From Deltaproteobacteria bacterium (GTDB lineage: Bacteria; Desulfobacterota; Desulfofervidia; Desulfofervidales; DG-60): 14,213 nucleotides of DNA. Where the stretch lies: positions 1-14,213 of the forward strand of contig JAGGTC010000027.1 in assembly GCA_021163945.1 (NCBI GenBank), read 5' to 3'. The position numbers and the translations under genes are program-made. Below, piece by piece: positions 13,708-14,213 of this stretch; the first letter of the stretch is position 1; every line of letters begins with the position of its first letter. The notes beneath the pieces are model-generated. The model was given only the letters and a program-made list of their open reading frames with translations. It searched no databases and was not told the origin of the DNA.

Positions 13708-14213
13708 TGAAAAAGATCTTTTTTATTCAACGCTTTTCACCAGAAAGGGACAAAAGGCCTTACTGGCAAAAATATGTTTTGGAGTGTGAGGATGGTTGGG
13801 TAATATTGGATGCCTTAGAGGCCATACACAAGCAAGACTTGTCCCTGGCATACCGCAGGGCATGCCGACATGGTATCTGCGGCTCTTGTGCTATAAATAT
13901 CAATGGAAGGAATCAACTTGCATGTGAAAAGCGGGTTGCTGACTTGCCCCAAAAGATTAGGATAAGGCCATTGCCTGGTTTTCCTGTTATAAGGGATCTG
14001 GTAGTAGATTTGACCCCCCTTCACAGACATGTAGAGACGATTAAACCCTATCTAATTACAAAGACAAAACCACCTCAAAGAGAAAGGCTACAGTTGCCCT
14101 CTGAGCGCAAAAGGTTAGATGGCCTTTATGAATGCATATTTTGTGGTGCTTGCACAAGTGCCTGCCCCACCTTTTGGGCAAATAAAGAATTTTTGGGTCC
14201 TACTGCAGCAATT
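13707..14213 (+). CDS. sdhB: Succinate dehydrogenase/fumarate reductase iron-sulfur subunit, 3'-truncated by the window
   Basis: Carries electrons from SdhA flavin to the membrane quinone site. ATG 13707 overlaps the sdhA stop by one base, and the frame is open to the last base (169 codons). Visible are the N-terminal 2Fe-2S ferredoxin domain with C53, C58, C61 and C73 (CRHGICGSCAININGR then LAC), a linker with YLITKTKPP (115-123), and the first 4Fe-4S motif C143-x2-C146-x2-C149-x3-C153-P. The remaining part (3Fe-4S and the second half of the 4Fe-4S ligands, roughly 60-80 residues) lies beyond the window. All four 2Fe-2S ligands are cysteine. The C-D-A-B order is the standard sdh order. Confidence 0.92.
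   Translation, partial: MKKIFFIQRFSPERDKRPYWQKYVLECEDGWVILDALEAIHKQDLSLAYRRACRHGICGSCAININGRNQLACEKRVADLPQKIRIRPLPGFPVIRDLVVDLTPLHRHVETIKPYLITKTKPPQRERLQLPSERKRLDGLYECIFCGACTSACPTFWANKEFLGPTAAI

Noticed and set aside
1..14213. CRISPR arrays, tRNA genes, insertion sequences, riboswitches, promoters
   Set aside because: No regularly spaced repeats, cloverleaf signatures, transposase motifs or intergenic space long enough (maximum about 22 bases) were seen.

Overview
The window is a dense, single-strand (+) gene cluster of 15 coding genes. Nearly every junction overlaps or is within about 22 bases, so it reads as one long operon that continues past both window edges. Base composition is moderately AT-rich. 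Arginine is mostly AGG/AGA and isoleucine often ATA, and the proteins are lysine/glutamate-rich, which hints at a thermophile. Gene content (ferredoxin-dependent 2-oxoacid oxidoreductase, HdrABC, a selenocysteine-containing MvhD, two fumarate reductase/succinate dehydrogenase systems) suggests a strictly anaerobic, selenoprotein-making bacterium. A Desulfofervidus- or Thermodesulfobacteriota-like sulfate reducer is my best guess. This taxonomic assignment is inference and no marker gene is present.

Layout: the 3' end of a two-subunit class I fumarase beta gene (2-343). Then heterodisulfide-reductase-like hdrC, hdrB, hdrA (327-3481). Then a 2-oxoglutarate:ferredoxin oxidoreductase set: an 8-iron ferredoxin subunit (3484-3765), korA (3758-4903) and a fused korB-korC (4919-6376). 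Then a soluble fumarate reductase-like pair: a 2Fe-2S/2x4Fe-4S subunit (6363-7145) and a flavoprotein (7168-8811). Then mvhD with an in-frame UGA read as selenocysteine (8820-9278). Then sucC and sucD (9241-11291), and a classical membrane succinate dehydrogenase/fumarate reductase sdhCDAB (11314 to the window end, sdhB cut off).

Together these encode the malate/fumarate - succinate - succinyl-CoA - 2-oxoglutarate arm of the TCA cycle, usable in either direction. The striking part is the electron-transfer layer. HdrABC plus MvhD normally form a flavin-based electron-bifurcating module fed by a hydrogenase or formate dehydrogenase. Here they flank a ferredoxin-dependent 2-oxoglutarate oxidoreductase and a soluble fumarate reductase, and no hydrogenase or formate dehydrogenase gene is present. 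I infer a soluble complex linking the fumarate/succinate couple, ferredoxin and 2-oxoglutarate metabolism, alongside the quinone-linked Sdh. The mvhD gene would be read as truncated by standard gene callers. Its UGA68, the downstream hairpin (9039-9057) and the conserved continuation to 9278 support a genuine selenoprotein whose reading frame overlaps sucC by 38 bases. There is no stretch over 300 bases without a gene, and I saw no tRNA, rRNA, CRISPR array, insertion sequence or terminator.
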